DNA from: Clostridia bacterium
GTDB lineage: Bacteria > Bacillota > Clostridia > Oscillospirales > CAG-272
DNA length: 64,000 bases
Direction of reading: 5' to 3'
Assembly (NCBI GenBank): GCA_017463485.1
Contig: JAFTPD010000002.1
Coordinates: 129,229 to 193,228 of the forward strand
Of the stretch, positions 38,101 to 44,741 are shown one piece after another (positions within the stretch are counted from its first letter, which is position 1; every line of letters starts with the position of its first letter). The translations under genes and the position numbers were made by a program. Under the pieces are notes generated by a model. The model saw only the letters and a list, made by a program, of their open reading frames with translations, had not been told where the DNA came from and did not search any database.

Positions 38101-40460
38101 GCGTCCTTTTTACTCTTGCCGTCAGCGTTTTCGCCAACCACGAAAATATCTCCGCCAAAATCAGGCGCTCTTTTGAGGGTGTGTGCTTCGTCGGCAAAGA
38201 TGGTTACGCTTGATGTGACGTAGAAGGTTCTGTCAAGCTCAAAGTCAGCAGTGATACGGATAAGTGTATATCCGACCTCCAAGGCGCGCTCGAGCTGAGC
38301 CGCTGTCTGTACATTGGTTATCGACTCTGCCACGGGCGGCTCAACGGTAGCACCCGAATAGTCAACGTAGGAGGGTATAGTACCCGTCTTATCGTAGACC
38401 GTCAGCAGGTTGTAAATAGCTGTCGACCAATACGTGTCGTCCCAGTCGCCCGCGTAGTCGTTATCAACGTATTTTATCTTGTCGATGTAAAGCTTTGCGT
38501 TGGTAGTATTACCCCAGATGATAGCACCGCCCTCGGTAGCAGTATTGCCCGATAGAACAAGTCCGACAAGGGTTACAACAGTTCCAGCAGTGGTTTCATA
38601 CATAAATCCGCCCTTCACCGCACTGTTGCCCGTAGCACGAATGTTATACAGATCGACCTGTGACTTGTTTGAGATGTAGATAGCTCCGCCGCTTCCCGTA
38701 GCAATGTTATTTTCAAATATGCAGGAGTGGATGAGGGAATCAAGCCCGCCGTTGTAGATCATGACAGCGCCGCCGGTCGAAGCAGTGTTTTTGCTGAATA
38801 CGGTTGCATAAGCGTTGAATACGCCGTCTGTATATGCGTATACAGCACCACCGTTTTTATCAGCAGAGTTGTTTTTGATCGTACTGTTATAAAGAGAGAG
38901 TGTTGCAGCCGTCTGGTATACGAATCCGCCCACAGATGCTGAGTTTCCGTCAGCCGTGACGTTGTTCATAACAGCGCTTGCGGAGGAATATAGTGAAACT
39001 CCGCCGCCGTTTGTAGTAGCAGTATTATTCGTAATATTCGCTCCGTTGATCTCAACGGAAGCGTTGGTCGCGTAGATAGCTCCTCCGTAAGTGGTAGAGC
39101 TGTTTTCGGAAAAATCTACGGATGCGAAATATCCGCGAGCCGTACCGCTCATATAGATCGCGCCGCCGCGCTTGGAAGAGTTGTTCGTAAACTCAGTGCC
39201 GTCTACGATAAGCTCCTTGATATCCTCATCCTCGTTATTTCCGGTGATGTAGATCGCACCACCGTAACCCGCAGTAGCCGTGTTGCCGTCAAAAGCAGAG
39301 CTTTCTATCGACAGCTCCATAGCACCCGCAGCAATAGCACCACCGTGACCTGCGGCGGTAGTGTTACCGATAAATTGAGTGTTTTTTACAGAAGCAACGT
39401 GCTGTGCATAGATAGCACCGCCGCTTGACTCGGAGGAGTTGTTTTCAAATACGACAGAGCTCTCAACCGTGTCGTTGTCCTCACCTATGTAAAGATAAGC
39501 GGAGGTGCTGTTGGGGACGTATATCGCGCCACCGAGGGTAGACGCGGTATTATTGATGATCTTTGCGTTATAGATGTTCATTGTGCGGTAGTTGTAAAGC
39601 GCACCGCCTCGTCCCGCGTGGTTACCGTCAAATGTACCGCCGAATATGTCAAGCGTACCGTAGTTATAGATAGCACCGCCCTGGCTGGAAACTGTACCCT
39701 CGTCGGTGGATGAATCGGTAATGTCGTTTACACTGTTATTGGTGTAAAGACCGCCGTAGATCTGCATAGCCGCCTTGTAAGAAACAATGGCAACAGCACC
39801 GCCGATACGCACGGGGTAGGAAAGCTTATACTCCTCGCGCGCAGTTTTTTCGTTGCCGATCTTAATGTGATTTTGAACTGTGAGGTTATAGTAAAGATCG
39901 GTTCTTGATCCTTGGCGCACAAAGAAAACCGTACCCACGACGTCAGCCGTCATATTTTCCGAATTTCCGTCTATGACTATCATAGATGCGGTAAAGTCGT
40001 CGGGCTTACCAACCGTAAATATTACAGGCTCGGCAGTCGCAGTGCCGTCGCTGTTTTCTCCGATAACAAAAATATCACTGCCAAAATCAGCCGCTCTTTG
40101 AAGCGTGTGCGCTTCATCCGCTACTATTACGGTGTCTGAGACAACGTAGAAGGTGCGGTCAAGCTCAAAGTCTGCCATTATGCGGATAGCTGATGATCCA
40201 GCCGCAAGAGCAGCCTCAAGCTCGTCGGCTGAAGCAACGTCAACAGCGTTACTGTAATCCACAGTGGCATCGCCGTCGTCGTCAGGCTCAACAACGTCGC
40301 CGCTGTCAACCTCGTTTTCGGGGGGGATCTCTTCGTTCTCGACTACGTTTGCGATTTCTTCAGCAAAAATAGCCATCGGAGCAAAATTAAGCAGCATAGC
40401 CATAAGTATCACTATGGATAGCACTCTTAATTGCAACGATCTTTTCGAGTTCGTTTTCAT
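29178..40460 (-). CDS. Giant secreted protein: Pmp-like beta-helix modules, PLD-like domain, five LamG-like modules
   Basis: 3760 residues with a signal peptide (residues 1-33, ending IFA) and an acidic linker. Residues about 74-2180 comprise three related modules of right-handed beta-helix repeats rich in GGAIY and FxxN motifs, as in chlamydial Pmp proteins; each module opens with an ELDRTFYV strand. Residues about 2187-2690 resemble the phospholipase D superfamily: two HxK motifs (HTK near 2404, HNK near 2627), each followed by a strand and SSN or NSCN. A CTVCG segment follows, then five copies of a concanavalin/LamG-like module (about 165 residues each, signature YFKGEIYSVALF). No LPXTG, SLH or C-terminal membrane segment is seen, so its attachment is unexplained. 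Likely surface adhesin or enzyme; substrate unknown. Confidence 0.85.
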   Translation of the reverse strand: MKTNSKRSLQLRVLSIVILMAMLLNFAPMAIFAEEIANVVENEEIPPENEVDSGDVVEPDDDGDATVDYSNAVDVASADELEAALAAGSSAIRIMADFELDRTFYVVSDTVIVADEAHTLQRAADFGSDIFVIGENSDGTATAEPVIFTVGKPDDFTASMIVIDGNSENMTADVVGTVFFVRQGSRTDLYYNLTVQNHIKIGNEKTAREEYKLSYPVRIGGAVAIVSYKAAMQIYGGLYTNNSVNDITDSSTDEGTVSSQGGAIYNYGTLDIFGGTFDGNHAGRGGALYNYRTMNIYNAKIINNTASTLGGAIYVPNSTSAYLYIGEDNDTVESSVVFENNSSESSGGAIYAQHVASVKNTQFIGNTTAAGHGGAIAAGAMELSIESSAFDGNTATAGYGGAIYITGNNEDEDIKELIVDGTEFTNNSSKRGGAIYMSGTARGYFASVDFSENSSTTYGGAIYATNASVEINGANITNNTATTNGGGVSLYSSASAVMNNVTADGNSASVGGFVYQTAATLSLYNSTIKNNSADKNGGAVYAYTDGVFNAYATVFSKNTASTGGAVMIYNGGLDSLIHSCIFENNIATGSGGAIYISNKSQVDLYNIRATGNSAVKGGFMYETTAGTVVTLVGLVLSGNTATEGGAIIWGNTTNAKLYIDKIKYVDNDYAGDWDDTYWSTAIYNLLTVYDKTGTIPSYVDYSGATVEPPVAESITNVQTAAQLERALEVGYTLIRITADFELDRTFYVTSSVTIFADEAHTLKRAPDFGGDIFVVGENADGKSKKDAVLTLAKLDGSDAALTIDGNSAEMAVDVVGTVLFVCDDSKANLGTKLTVTNNNKVGNDRTTAGDYSLSYPARIGGAVAIVENGGELNVWGGAYSNNTVNDITAATDEGSLSSQGGAFYNHGVMNIYGGTFTNNHAGRGGSLYNYRTLRIYNGTFTENSSSTLGGVLYTPASTGAYLYVGYECDEVENGEIIFKNNTATSGGGALYLCNFASIKNATFEGNSAATSHGGAIYASATRMTISDSEFIGNSTASKHGAAIYLTGNNEREETREMVVYNTTFDQNTSASRAGAIYMSGNSRAYFEDTDFTNNTATTGGVFYLNGAHIEINGATISGNSATSAEGGVIYLISSATALLNDVTVTGNSAKKSGGVAYIEAATLDIYNSVISDNTANTSGGAVHAADDAVFNAYGTDFIGNTSVANGGALMIYNGGTNSVIHSCTFAENVGAYGGALYISNKSQVQLYNITATDNSADKGGFMYETTSGTVVKLVGLTVSGNTATTGGPIIWGNTTNAKLQIDKSKYTDLDASGDYDSDYWKAAIYNKLTHSEITEDIPKYLDYGNEAYDHMADAIDVATADELETAILSGAKHIRVVADFELDRTFYITGDTTIFTTIGHTLTRAPDFGGDIFVIGENADGKSALLMGNNAKLTLGNPLSTQKDLLVFDGNSENMTVDVVGSVLFIGYSSTVELYENVTVQNFCKVGNLRTLDEKYILSIENRIGGTLAVVASGTLNIYGGHYVNNTINDEGDTSLGEEERHSTVGGLIFNNSNLNIYGGTFEANRGARGGVIYSYRITRIFGGSFIGNEATVSGGVYYSPNSAQVHLYVGTTDGAHGEVVFSDNVARSSGGVIYASTLTANVIYGHASFTNNSSTKGSGGAICMYGQLTVRDSSFEGNTATNRGGAVYASKSSLNSITRYVELTRCTFTANEATLGGSLSLYASSADYPEGAIATVTDCTFTGNKASLEIGNASSASGGAIYADRKVSLTVKNGEFTENSAATEAGAIYIAGESMATVTDSVMSSNTSGKHGGAIVVRSSYLTLDGVEITESIAAANGGAIYVSYQSNREINSKVEIKNSVLTSNTATSNGGAIYATRRSALEDEWNILTITDTVFKSNSAGVNGGALSTLSKVGVYVENSEFTENTATVDEDGQGGAWYLAGSTVEINGATFSSNSANNAGGALKITSSATVTMNNVTAAGNASGNGGFIHVDEATLNIYNSDISANSSTKNGGAVYAYTDAIINVYNTSFSQNTCAENGGSLMIYTAGSQSVLHTCTFDSNVADGAGGALYISNKSLVDMYNITATDNSADKGGFMYETTSGTVVKLVGLTVSGNTATTGGPIIWGNTVNAKLNIDKSKYTDNDATGELNADYWATAIYNLLTVAEISSAIPSYDDYVHEIPEADITPEKAPVSVNDVFDLAQNTNDGYISKYYEDLPVLDKSSNFLSDGVTYFENINGGTVTVDSFVYAAYAKDGIATASEGILIYQAMLYKQAHPEEEVSIAISAYRFSIEAAVNINRNSRYFGYMRQLVGCEYDEFGFVRVSYLLVSAAKMGINVTVIGQLDAYPINSSDPNFYEYFTAHLDTPCDADYAEGVVGDYMNFSFCYWTLEQKGGTDMMHTKLCAVSHYLDINGVEHKNAVWTSSSNLDGITSKGYNANWKLQTATIVSDHEYIYRVSANYLRLISEYCGQEQIYEFQDFMSREGARQIDLILAGKDDEIPADEQLVYLGTESDDVFELYFTPFAGGTTVWDEAYNPYCKYLREMYDSEDSIIFIWNAAEYNSNFPLGQQMEDIIVGSFFNNKNVENKFYGMMENFDGTKLNGLTVGKDIGLISLNEFKHDSVHNKDILMSYVKDGQRYYVSLLNSCNMHAGSMCYQSNFMLVIKETDCEEDSVFFNMADLTTVGIVEHTYGDEQTFIPETNEHGYYYIPCIYCDEKIITGTIHRPGEWIVDKEATLGSNGVQHKDCTVCGSIVEMKEVSVGEKENENTDVGMEGMWFTGEEKMTTGISQTPLTFEAYIQLSKQHLDRGGVIVGNYDGMGANQINLEIYNYGQVRLYIKNNGIKDECFFESDIRSDTPVHIAVTVDGKIARLYIDGALADTQLLSGNIPAISDELMIGRDNRLYNSPYFKGEIYSVALFSDVRTEAEIAKDMFVVANDADGLLYSRSFATAPNSDSIENIGISPDENTNISLEALSSAPLTVEAIISLPTTHTGRGGVVFGNYDGSTQNQINLEIYDNGVPRLYVNKAGYASTVYFDADVRTGVPTHIAVVMSGKTATLYVDGEIADTAEFPYAIPSVTDNFMVGGDHRANNAQYFKGKIYAVGLYSVAKNANEIKRDSLMMDNASDSLLYLNYFTKVENAADNLEEGTRFTADSSVSVDTLASAPHTIEATIRILPSYWDRAGVIVGNYDNGTGAQINLEVYYNGRARLFYNDGITKGECLFSGTDIRSYDKRHIAVTVDGQTAYLYVDGDLKETKAMLIDLPEATENFRIGGDNRVDNVQYFKGELYSVYMFSDARTADEIKSDFASVAADAESLIYSCNLTDEIKSATTPEYRPTGHTFDGIHIDRIDDLTTAPYTMEAVLHVPTTMDGRAGVIFGNYYGDDSQQITFEIYEMGRVRLFFVNNSVRVNTIFNTDIRSDAPVHIALTVDGTLATLYVDGEAVETAQLPLELPVTTKNYVVGGDNRYENSQYFKGEIYSLALFGDVRSAEEIKADSLLTPTEADDLMYSVVYGYTDCNPHTADNDHVVSDWIIDREATATSNGLKHKECTVCGKLISVKEISCTYTDVNNVSIADNAGLTLGSESDALNTDIIASSPMTFEALIQLSPDYRNRAGVIIGSYDGGSGDAINFEIYTEGNPRLYYKVNGVGYSHVFSTDIRSNSFTHVALTIDGLTVKLYVNGVLAETVELTVAVPEITSDFNVGNDKRATSGQYFKGTIYGVTMFDDVRTADEIALDAILVVSNAEGILYSKYYKFE
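29181..32130 (-). repeat. Five tandem LamG-like coding modules inside the giant gene
   Basis: About 550-bp modules at roughly 31600-32130, 31020-31540, 30480-30990, 29900-30430 and 29181-29690 encode the same domain, each with GRAGVIxGNYDG, DIRSxxPxHIAxTVDG and QYFKGEIYS. They are diverged at the DNA level, so the amplification is not recent. Confidence 0.8.
33925..40240 (-). repeat. Three large beta-helix coding modules inside the giant gene
   Basis: The modules lie at about 38340-40240, 36420-38310 and 33925-36400. A shared anchor encoding ELDRTFYV recurs at about 40146, 38221 and 36303, a period of roughly 1.92 kb. Stretches of the DNA are nearly identical between copies, for example around 38590, 36660 and 34150, where the SGTVV and YETT codons fall. 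The third copy has extra rungs. Confidence 0.8.
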
Positions 40461-40516
40461 TGTTTTTTCCTTTCCATACCGCGGTCGTGCGGCACTGTAA
40501 ATATAAGGTTAATTAC

Positions 40517-40544
40517 ATTATACCATATTATGAGGAAAAAGCAA
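40517..40544 (-). promoter_or_regulatory. Promoter of the giant surface-protein gene
   Basis: Minus strand TTGCTT (40539-40544), 16 bases, TATAAT (40517-40522); GGAAAGGAAA precedes the ATG. Confidence 0.6.
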
Positions 40545-40591
40545 GTTATTTTTTTGTAGATCTGCCGATTACTGAAAACTCCGCCATCCTG

Positions 40592-40620
40592 TTTACTTTT
40601 TTACAGTTCTGTGATATAAT
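40592..40620 (+). promoter_or_regulatory. Promoter entering the 125-bp repeats (NimA-like gene)
   Basis: TTTACT (40592-40597), 17 bases, extended -10 TGATATAAT ending at 40620. The -10 is the first part of repeat copy 1. It would produce a leader of about 365 bases before the gene at 40992. Confidence 0.6.
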
Positions 40621-40950
40621 ATACGCAGAAATCCTTGCTGACGCAAGTCTTTGGGCTCCGCCCTGCGCGCACTTCGTGCGCCTGCGTCATTGATGACTTT
40701 GCAAAAATGTCCGTGCAAGCACACATTTTTGCTTCATGATATAATATACGCAGAAATCCTTGCTGACGCAAGTCTTTGGGCTCCGCCCTGCGCGCACTTC
40801 GTGCGCCTGCGTCATTGATGGCTTTGCAAAAATGTCCGTGCAAGCACACATTTTTGCTTCATGATATAATATACGCAGAAATCCTTGCTGACGCAAGTCT
40901 TTGGGCTTCGCCCTATGCGCACTGTCGTGTGCCCGCGTTATCGAAGTAAA
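40612..40950 (+). repeat. 125-bp structured direct repeat, two full copies and one divergent partial copy
   Basis: Copies start at 40612, 40737 and 40862, an exact 125-base period. Copies 1 and 2 differ at one base. Each full copy has a promoter-like TGATATAAT, then a three-way junction: outer stem TGACGCA/TGCGTCA (40639-40645, 40683-40689 in copy 1) enclosing hairpins GGGC/GCCC and GCGCAC/GTGCGC, then a second hairpin with 10-bp arms GCAAAAATGT/ACATTTTTGC (40701-40732). Copy 3 lacks the second hairpin and carries substitutions that keep pairing through G-U. The array fills the 531-base gap between the giant gene and the NimA-like gene. No coding potential is evident. Confidence 0.85.
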
Positions 40951-40991
40951 TCCTTGTAGCAAATTTTATCTAAAAAATAGGAGTAGTGAAA

Positions 40992-41468
40992 ATGTTCAGA
41001 GAATTAACTCGCAAAAATAAGGAATTGTCTATGGAAGAATGTGTGCGTGTACTAAAAAGTGAAAAGCGCGGCGTTTTGTCGGTTCTTGGAGATAATGGTT
41101 ATCCGTACGGTATGCCAATGAATCATTGGTACGACGAGAATGACGGCAAGCTTTATTTTCATTGCGGCAGGGCGGGACACAGACTGGATTCCTTGAAAAA
41201 GCATAACAAGGTGTCATTTTGTACTTATGACAGGGGTTATTCACGTGAGGGAGAGTGGGCGCTGAATATAAAAAGCGTTATAGTATTCGGTACGGTGAAA
41301 ATAATTGATAACGCTGATAAAATAAAAGACATAACCACAAAGCTCAGTCATAAATTTACCTCTGATGAGGAATATATCCAATCCGAAATTGAAATGCACC
41401 TGAAAGGAACGCTTCTTTTGCAGCTTATCCCAGAGCATATCTGCGGTAAATCAGTGCAAGAGTCGTAA
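40992..41468 (+). CDS. Pyridoxamine 5'-phosphate oxidase-family flavoprotein (NimA-like)
   Basis: 158 residues. The ATG at 40992 has AGGAG eight bases upstream. The split-barrel flavin-binding pattern is visible: RGVLSVLGDNGYPYGMPMN near 28-46 and LYFHCGRAGHRLDSLKKHNKVSF near 56-80. Members include 5-nitroimidazole reductases (Nim) and small FMN-binding proteins; resistance cannot be claimed from family membership. The leader contains the structured repeats, which could control its expression. Terminator at 41489. Confidence 0.83.
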   Translation: MFRELTRKNKELSMEECVRVLKSEKRGVLSVLGDNGYPYGMPMNHWYDENDGKLYFHCGRAGHRLDSLKKHNKVSFCTYDRGYSREGEWALNIKSVIVFGTVKIIDNADKIKDITTKLSHKFTSDEEYIQSEIEMHLKGTLLLQLIPEHICGKSVQES

Positions 41469-41488
41469 CTGAAACAATGCCATTTTTT

Positions 41489-41516
41489 AAAGCTCTGCGG
41501 CACGCAGGGCTTTTTG
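41489..41516 (+). terminator. Terminator of the NimA-like gene
   Basis: 10-bp stem AAAGCTCTGC with GCAGGGCTTT and a T tract; almost identical to the rpsI terminator. Confidence 0.85.
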
Positions 41517-41559
41517 GTTTATTATCATAAGCACATAAGGATAAATTTGGATATTTCTC

Positions 41560-41588
41560 TTGACATTTTCCATTTTATGTGATATAAT
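41560..41588 (+). promoter_or_regulatory. Consensus promoter of the solute-binding lipoprotein gene
   Basis: TTGACA (41560-41565), 17 bases, TATAAT (41583-41588), with TGTGA before the -10. Confidence 0.87.
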
Positions 41589-41673
41589 GTGGATGTAAAA
41601 GGGAGAATTTTGCCAAAAATTTGTTTACTTTTACCTAATTTACACCATCATGATAAAACGGAAGGAGGACCGA

Positions 41674-43431
41674 ATGAAAAGTAACGCAAGCATTAGAAAA
41701 CTGATGTGCCTTGTTCTGGCAGTAACTATGATTTTGCCCACGCTTGCCGCGTGCGATGGCTTGGACGGAATTTTGTCAACGTCCGACGGGGAAACCACAG
41801 CCGCGCAGGCGGAGAGCGAAAGCACGACGACAGAGGTAACGACGGTTTCTCCAACAGAAACCGAAGTCACCGTATCGGACACCGAAAAAGCTGATACTGC
41901 CGATTCGGATGAAACGGAGGCAGACACGGTCACAGAGCCATCAACGGAGGATAGCTCCGAGACAGCGACGACTACCGATCCTGATACGGAGTCCACAACG
42001 CCCGAGGTAGAAACACGCAAGCCACATAATACTAATTTTGAGGAAATAACTACTCCCGAGCCCGATCCTAATCCCACTATGCACGATCTTGCTGAGAATC
42101 TTGATTTCGGCAGACTTGAAATAACTATTCTTTCCGCGCACACTGACATGCAAGAGGATGAATTTTACCTTGGCGAAAATTATATTTCGGGGGCAAGGGT
42201 TATTTCGGATGCCGCTTACGAGCGTGACCTCGCGGTTGAAAAGCAGCTCAACGTCAATCTTGTAACTATCATCAAGGACAAGAATGAATACCTCAATTCA
42301 ACACACATGACGGATGTTCAGGGCGGTCTTGGCGAATTCCAAATAATTGCTGACAGGACCACGAACAAGGGCATTATGGTAATCGACGGTTTTTACCGTT
42401 CGCTGAATGATTTTGAGCAGATCAACCTCAATAAAGACTATTGGGCGCAGGGCTTTGGCGGTGCTGCAACCTTTGGCGAGGATAGAGATCAGTATCTTGC
42501 AACGGGTGCGTTTGCCGTTTCCGTATACCGAATGATGTACGCTACCTTCTACAATAAGGAGCATTTGAGTACATTCGGTATTGAAGATCCTTACACTCTC
42601 GTAAAAAGCGGCGAATGGACGCTTGACGCGCAGACTGCCATGATCAACGAGGCGTTTTCGGAGTCAAACAGCGAGGCTGTTTCAGAGCTTGGCGACTATT
42701 ACGGCTTTGTCACAGGCGAAAATATCAGCATGGATCCGTACCTTGTGTCATCTGACGTAAGACTTATCAAAAGAAGTGTAGTTAATTATGAGTGGGCGTA
42801 CGATAATTATGAACTTAACTATTTGACGAAGGTGGTCAAAAAAGTTCAGTCGCTTACGACTAACGATCACACCTACGTTTTTGATTCTACAAAGGACCTT
42901 CCTATGTCCCTTGACGTATTTCTGAAATTTGCTAACGGTGACGCTATGTTGGCTACGTCCATGCTCTATTCTTACGAGCGGTGCCGAGGCGAAATCGGAT
43001 TCGATATGGGAATCGTGCCTATTCCCAAATACTCAACCCTGCAGGAGCAGTATTACACTTACGTATCCGATATGGCTACAAGTGTTGGTATCAGCTCTGT
43101 CGTGTGTAGAGACGAGGAGAAAATAGGCGCGACGCTTGAAGCACTTGCTTACCACGGCTATAAGAATGTCGGAGATGTTTACCGTGAATTGTTGCTTCTC
43201 GATTGCGGAGAAAACGCCGTAGAGATGCTTGACTTAATGTACGACACCGCTGCCACCGATTTTACGGGTATAATGTCTTCAGCTATTGAAAGCTTTAAAA
43301 TGCGTGATCATTTCCGTCTTATTTTCAGAGGCACCTCGCAGGAAACTGTTGTAAGCCTTTTCGGCAAGAATCAGACGGCACTCAGGAGAAGCTTGAAAAC
43401 TATCAATATTAAAACATCAAAGTTGCCGTAA
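41674..43431 (+). CDS. Extracellular solute-binding lipoprotein (sugar ABC transporter type)
   Basis: 585 residues. The ATG at 41674 follows GGAAGGAGG. A lipoprotein signal peptide ends in TLAAC (Cys near residue 27). A Thr/Glu/Ser-rich linker of about 90 residues follows, then a domain resembling family 1 solute-binding proteins, including MGIVPIPKYSTLQEQYYTYVS and LEALAYHGYKNV near the C-terminus. It would capture a carbohydrate at the cell surface. No permease or ATPase gene is adjacent, so it is an orphan that must share a transporter or act as a sensor. Terminator at 43452. Confidence 0.82.
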   Translation: MKSNASIRKLMCLVLAVTMILPTLAACDGLDGILSTSDGETTAAQAESESTTTEVTTVSPTETEVTVSDTEKADTADSDETEADTVTEPSTEDSSETATTTDPDTESTTPEVETRKPHNTNFEEITTPEPDPNPTMHDLAENLDFGRLEITILSAHTDMQEDEFYLGENYISGARVISDAAYERDLAVEKQLNVNLVTIIKDKNEYLNSTHMTDVQGGLGEFQIIADRTTNKGIMVIDGFYRSLNDFEQINLNKDYWAQGFGGAATFGEDRDQYLATGAFAVSVYRMMYATFYNKEHLSTFGIEDPYTLVKSGEWTLDAQTAMINEAFSESNSEAVSELGDYYGFVTGENISMDPYLVSSDVRLIKRSVVNYEWAYDNYELNYLTKVVKKVQSLTTNDHTYVFDSTKDLPMSLDVFLKFANGDAMLATSMLYSYERCRGEIGFDMGIVPIPKYSTLQEQYYTYVSDMATSVGISSVVCRDEEKIGATLEALAYHGYKNVGDVYRELLLLDCGENAVEMLDLMYDTAATDFTGIMSSAIESFKMRDHFRLIFRGTSQETVVSLFGKNQTALRRSLKTINIKTSKLP

Positions 43432-43451
43432 TTATGCTAATATGTTAGAAA

Positions 43452-43489
43452 CACACCCCCGACTCCGCTTGGAGTCGGGGGTGCGTTTT
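43452..43489. terminator. Bidirectional intrinsic terminator
   Basis: 13-bp stem (43454-43466 with 43471-43483), loop GCTT, T-rich on the plus side; between convergent lipoprotein and icd genes. Confidence 0.88.
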
Positions 43490-43501
43490 GTTATTCAAAT
43501 T

Positions 43502-44722
43502 TTATGCGTCGAGAGCCGCTTGGAGTCGCTCGCGGATAGCGGCAATAAAGTCGCGGGAGTTAACTGCCTTAACAGCCACGCCCTCGCTGACAAGACCCGT
43601 AAGGTCTTTAGTCATAATGCCGTCAGTGAGCGTTTTTATGCACGCGCCCTCAAGCTTGTCGGCAAAGTCGCAAAGCTCGGGGAGGGAATCAAGCTCGCCT
43701 CTCTTGCGCAAAGCGCCCGTCCAAGCGTAAATGGTAGCCATGGGGTTTGTAGAGGTGTCCTCGCCCTTCAGATAGCGGTAGTAGTGCTGAGTTACTGTGC
43801 CGTGTGCCGCCTCGTACTCGTAGTTTCCGTCGGGGGACACAAGCACCGACGTCATCATAGCAAGCGAGCCGAACGCAGTGGAAACCATGTCCGACATAAC
43901 GTCACCGTCATAGTTCTTGCACGCCCAGATAAAGCCGCCCTCACTGCGGATAACGCGAGCTACAGCGTCGTCAATGAGAGTATAAAAATATCTGATTCCC
44001 AGCTCCTCAAACTGTGTCTTATATTCGCTGTCGTAGATCTCTTGGAAAATCAGCTTGAATGTCTGGTCGTACTGTTTGGAAATGGTGTCCTTGGTGGAGA
44101 ACCACAGATCCTGCTTTGTGGACAGCGCATACTTGAAGCAGGAATGTGCAAAGGAGCGGATGGAGCTGTCCTTGTTGTACTGACCCTGAAGCACACCTGG
44201 GCACTCGAAGTCGTAGACGGTCTGTCTGAAGCTTTCGTTTCCGTCCTTGTCGGTGAACACAAGCTCCGCCTTGCCCTCGGTAGGCACGCGATATTCGGTG
44301 GACTTGTAAACGTCGCCGTAAGCGTGACGAGCGATGGTGATAGGCTTTTTCCAATTCTTGACCGCAGGCTTTATATAGTCGATAAGAATAGGTGCGCGGA
44401 ATACCGTTCCGTCGAGGATCGCGCGGATAGTTCCGTTGGGAGATTTCCACATCTCGGTGAGGTTGTATTCCTCAACGCGCTGTTTGTTTGGGGTGATGGT
44501 CGCGCACTTGACCGCAACGCCGTATTTTTTGTTGGCGTTTGCCGCGTCAAAGGTAACCTTGTCCTTTGTCTTTTCGCGCTCGACAAGACCGAGGTCATAG
44601 TATTCGGTTTTAAGGTCAACAAAGGGGCAGATAAGCTCGTCCTTTATCATTTTCCAGAGAATTCTTGTCATTTCGTCGCCGTCCATTTCGACGAGCGGCG
44701 TTGTCATTTTGATCTTGTTCAT
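43502..44722 (-). CDS. icd: NADP-dependent isocitrate dehydrogenase, eukaryotic-like (type II)
   Basis: 406 residues. The start at 44722 has AGAAAGGA eight bases upstream. The sequence resembles mitochondrial/cytosolic IDH rather than the E. coli type: [46 protein letters not shown] and [13 protein letters not shown], with the NADP-binding segment close to it. It converts isocitrate to 2-oxoglutarate, here most likely for glutamate synthesis. It follows the aconitase gene by 19 bases; citrate synthase is not in the window. Confidence 0.95.
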   Translation of the reverse strand: MNKIKMTTPLVEMDGDEMTRILWKMIKDELICPFVDLKTEYYDLGLVEREKTKDKVTFDAANANKKYGVAVKCATITPNKQRVEEYNLTEMWKSPNGTIRAILDGTVFRAPILIDYIKPAVKNWKKPITIARHAYGDVYKSTEYRVPTEGKAELVFTDKDGNESFRQTVYDFECPGVLQGQYNKDSSIRSFAHSCFKYALSTKQDLWFSTKDTISKQYDQTFKLIFQEIYDSEYKTQFEELGIRYFYTLIDDAVARVIRSEGGFIWACKNYDGDVMSDMVSTAFGSLAMMTSVLVSPDGNYEYEAAHGTVTQHYYRYLKGEDTSTNPMATIYAWTGALRKRGELDSLPELCDFADKLEGACIKTLTDGIMTKDLTGLVSEGVAVKAVNSRDFIAAIRERLQAALDA

Positions 44723-44741
44723 ATCCAAATTCCTTTCTGCA

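Noticed and set aside
40701-40732. Second hairpin of the 125-bp repeat as an ordinary terminator
   Set aside because: It is followed by the next repeat rather than a gene end, lacks a continuous T run after a GC stem, and no gene ends there.
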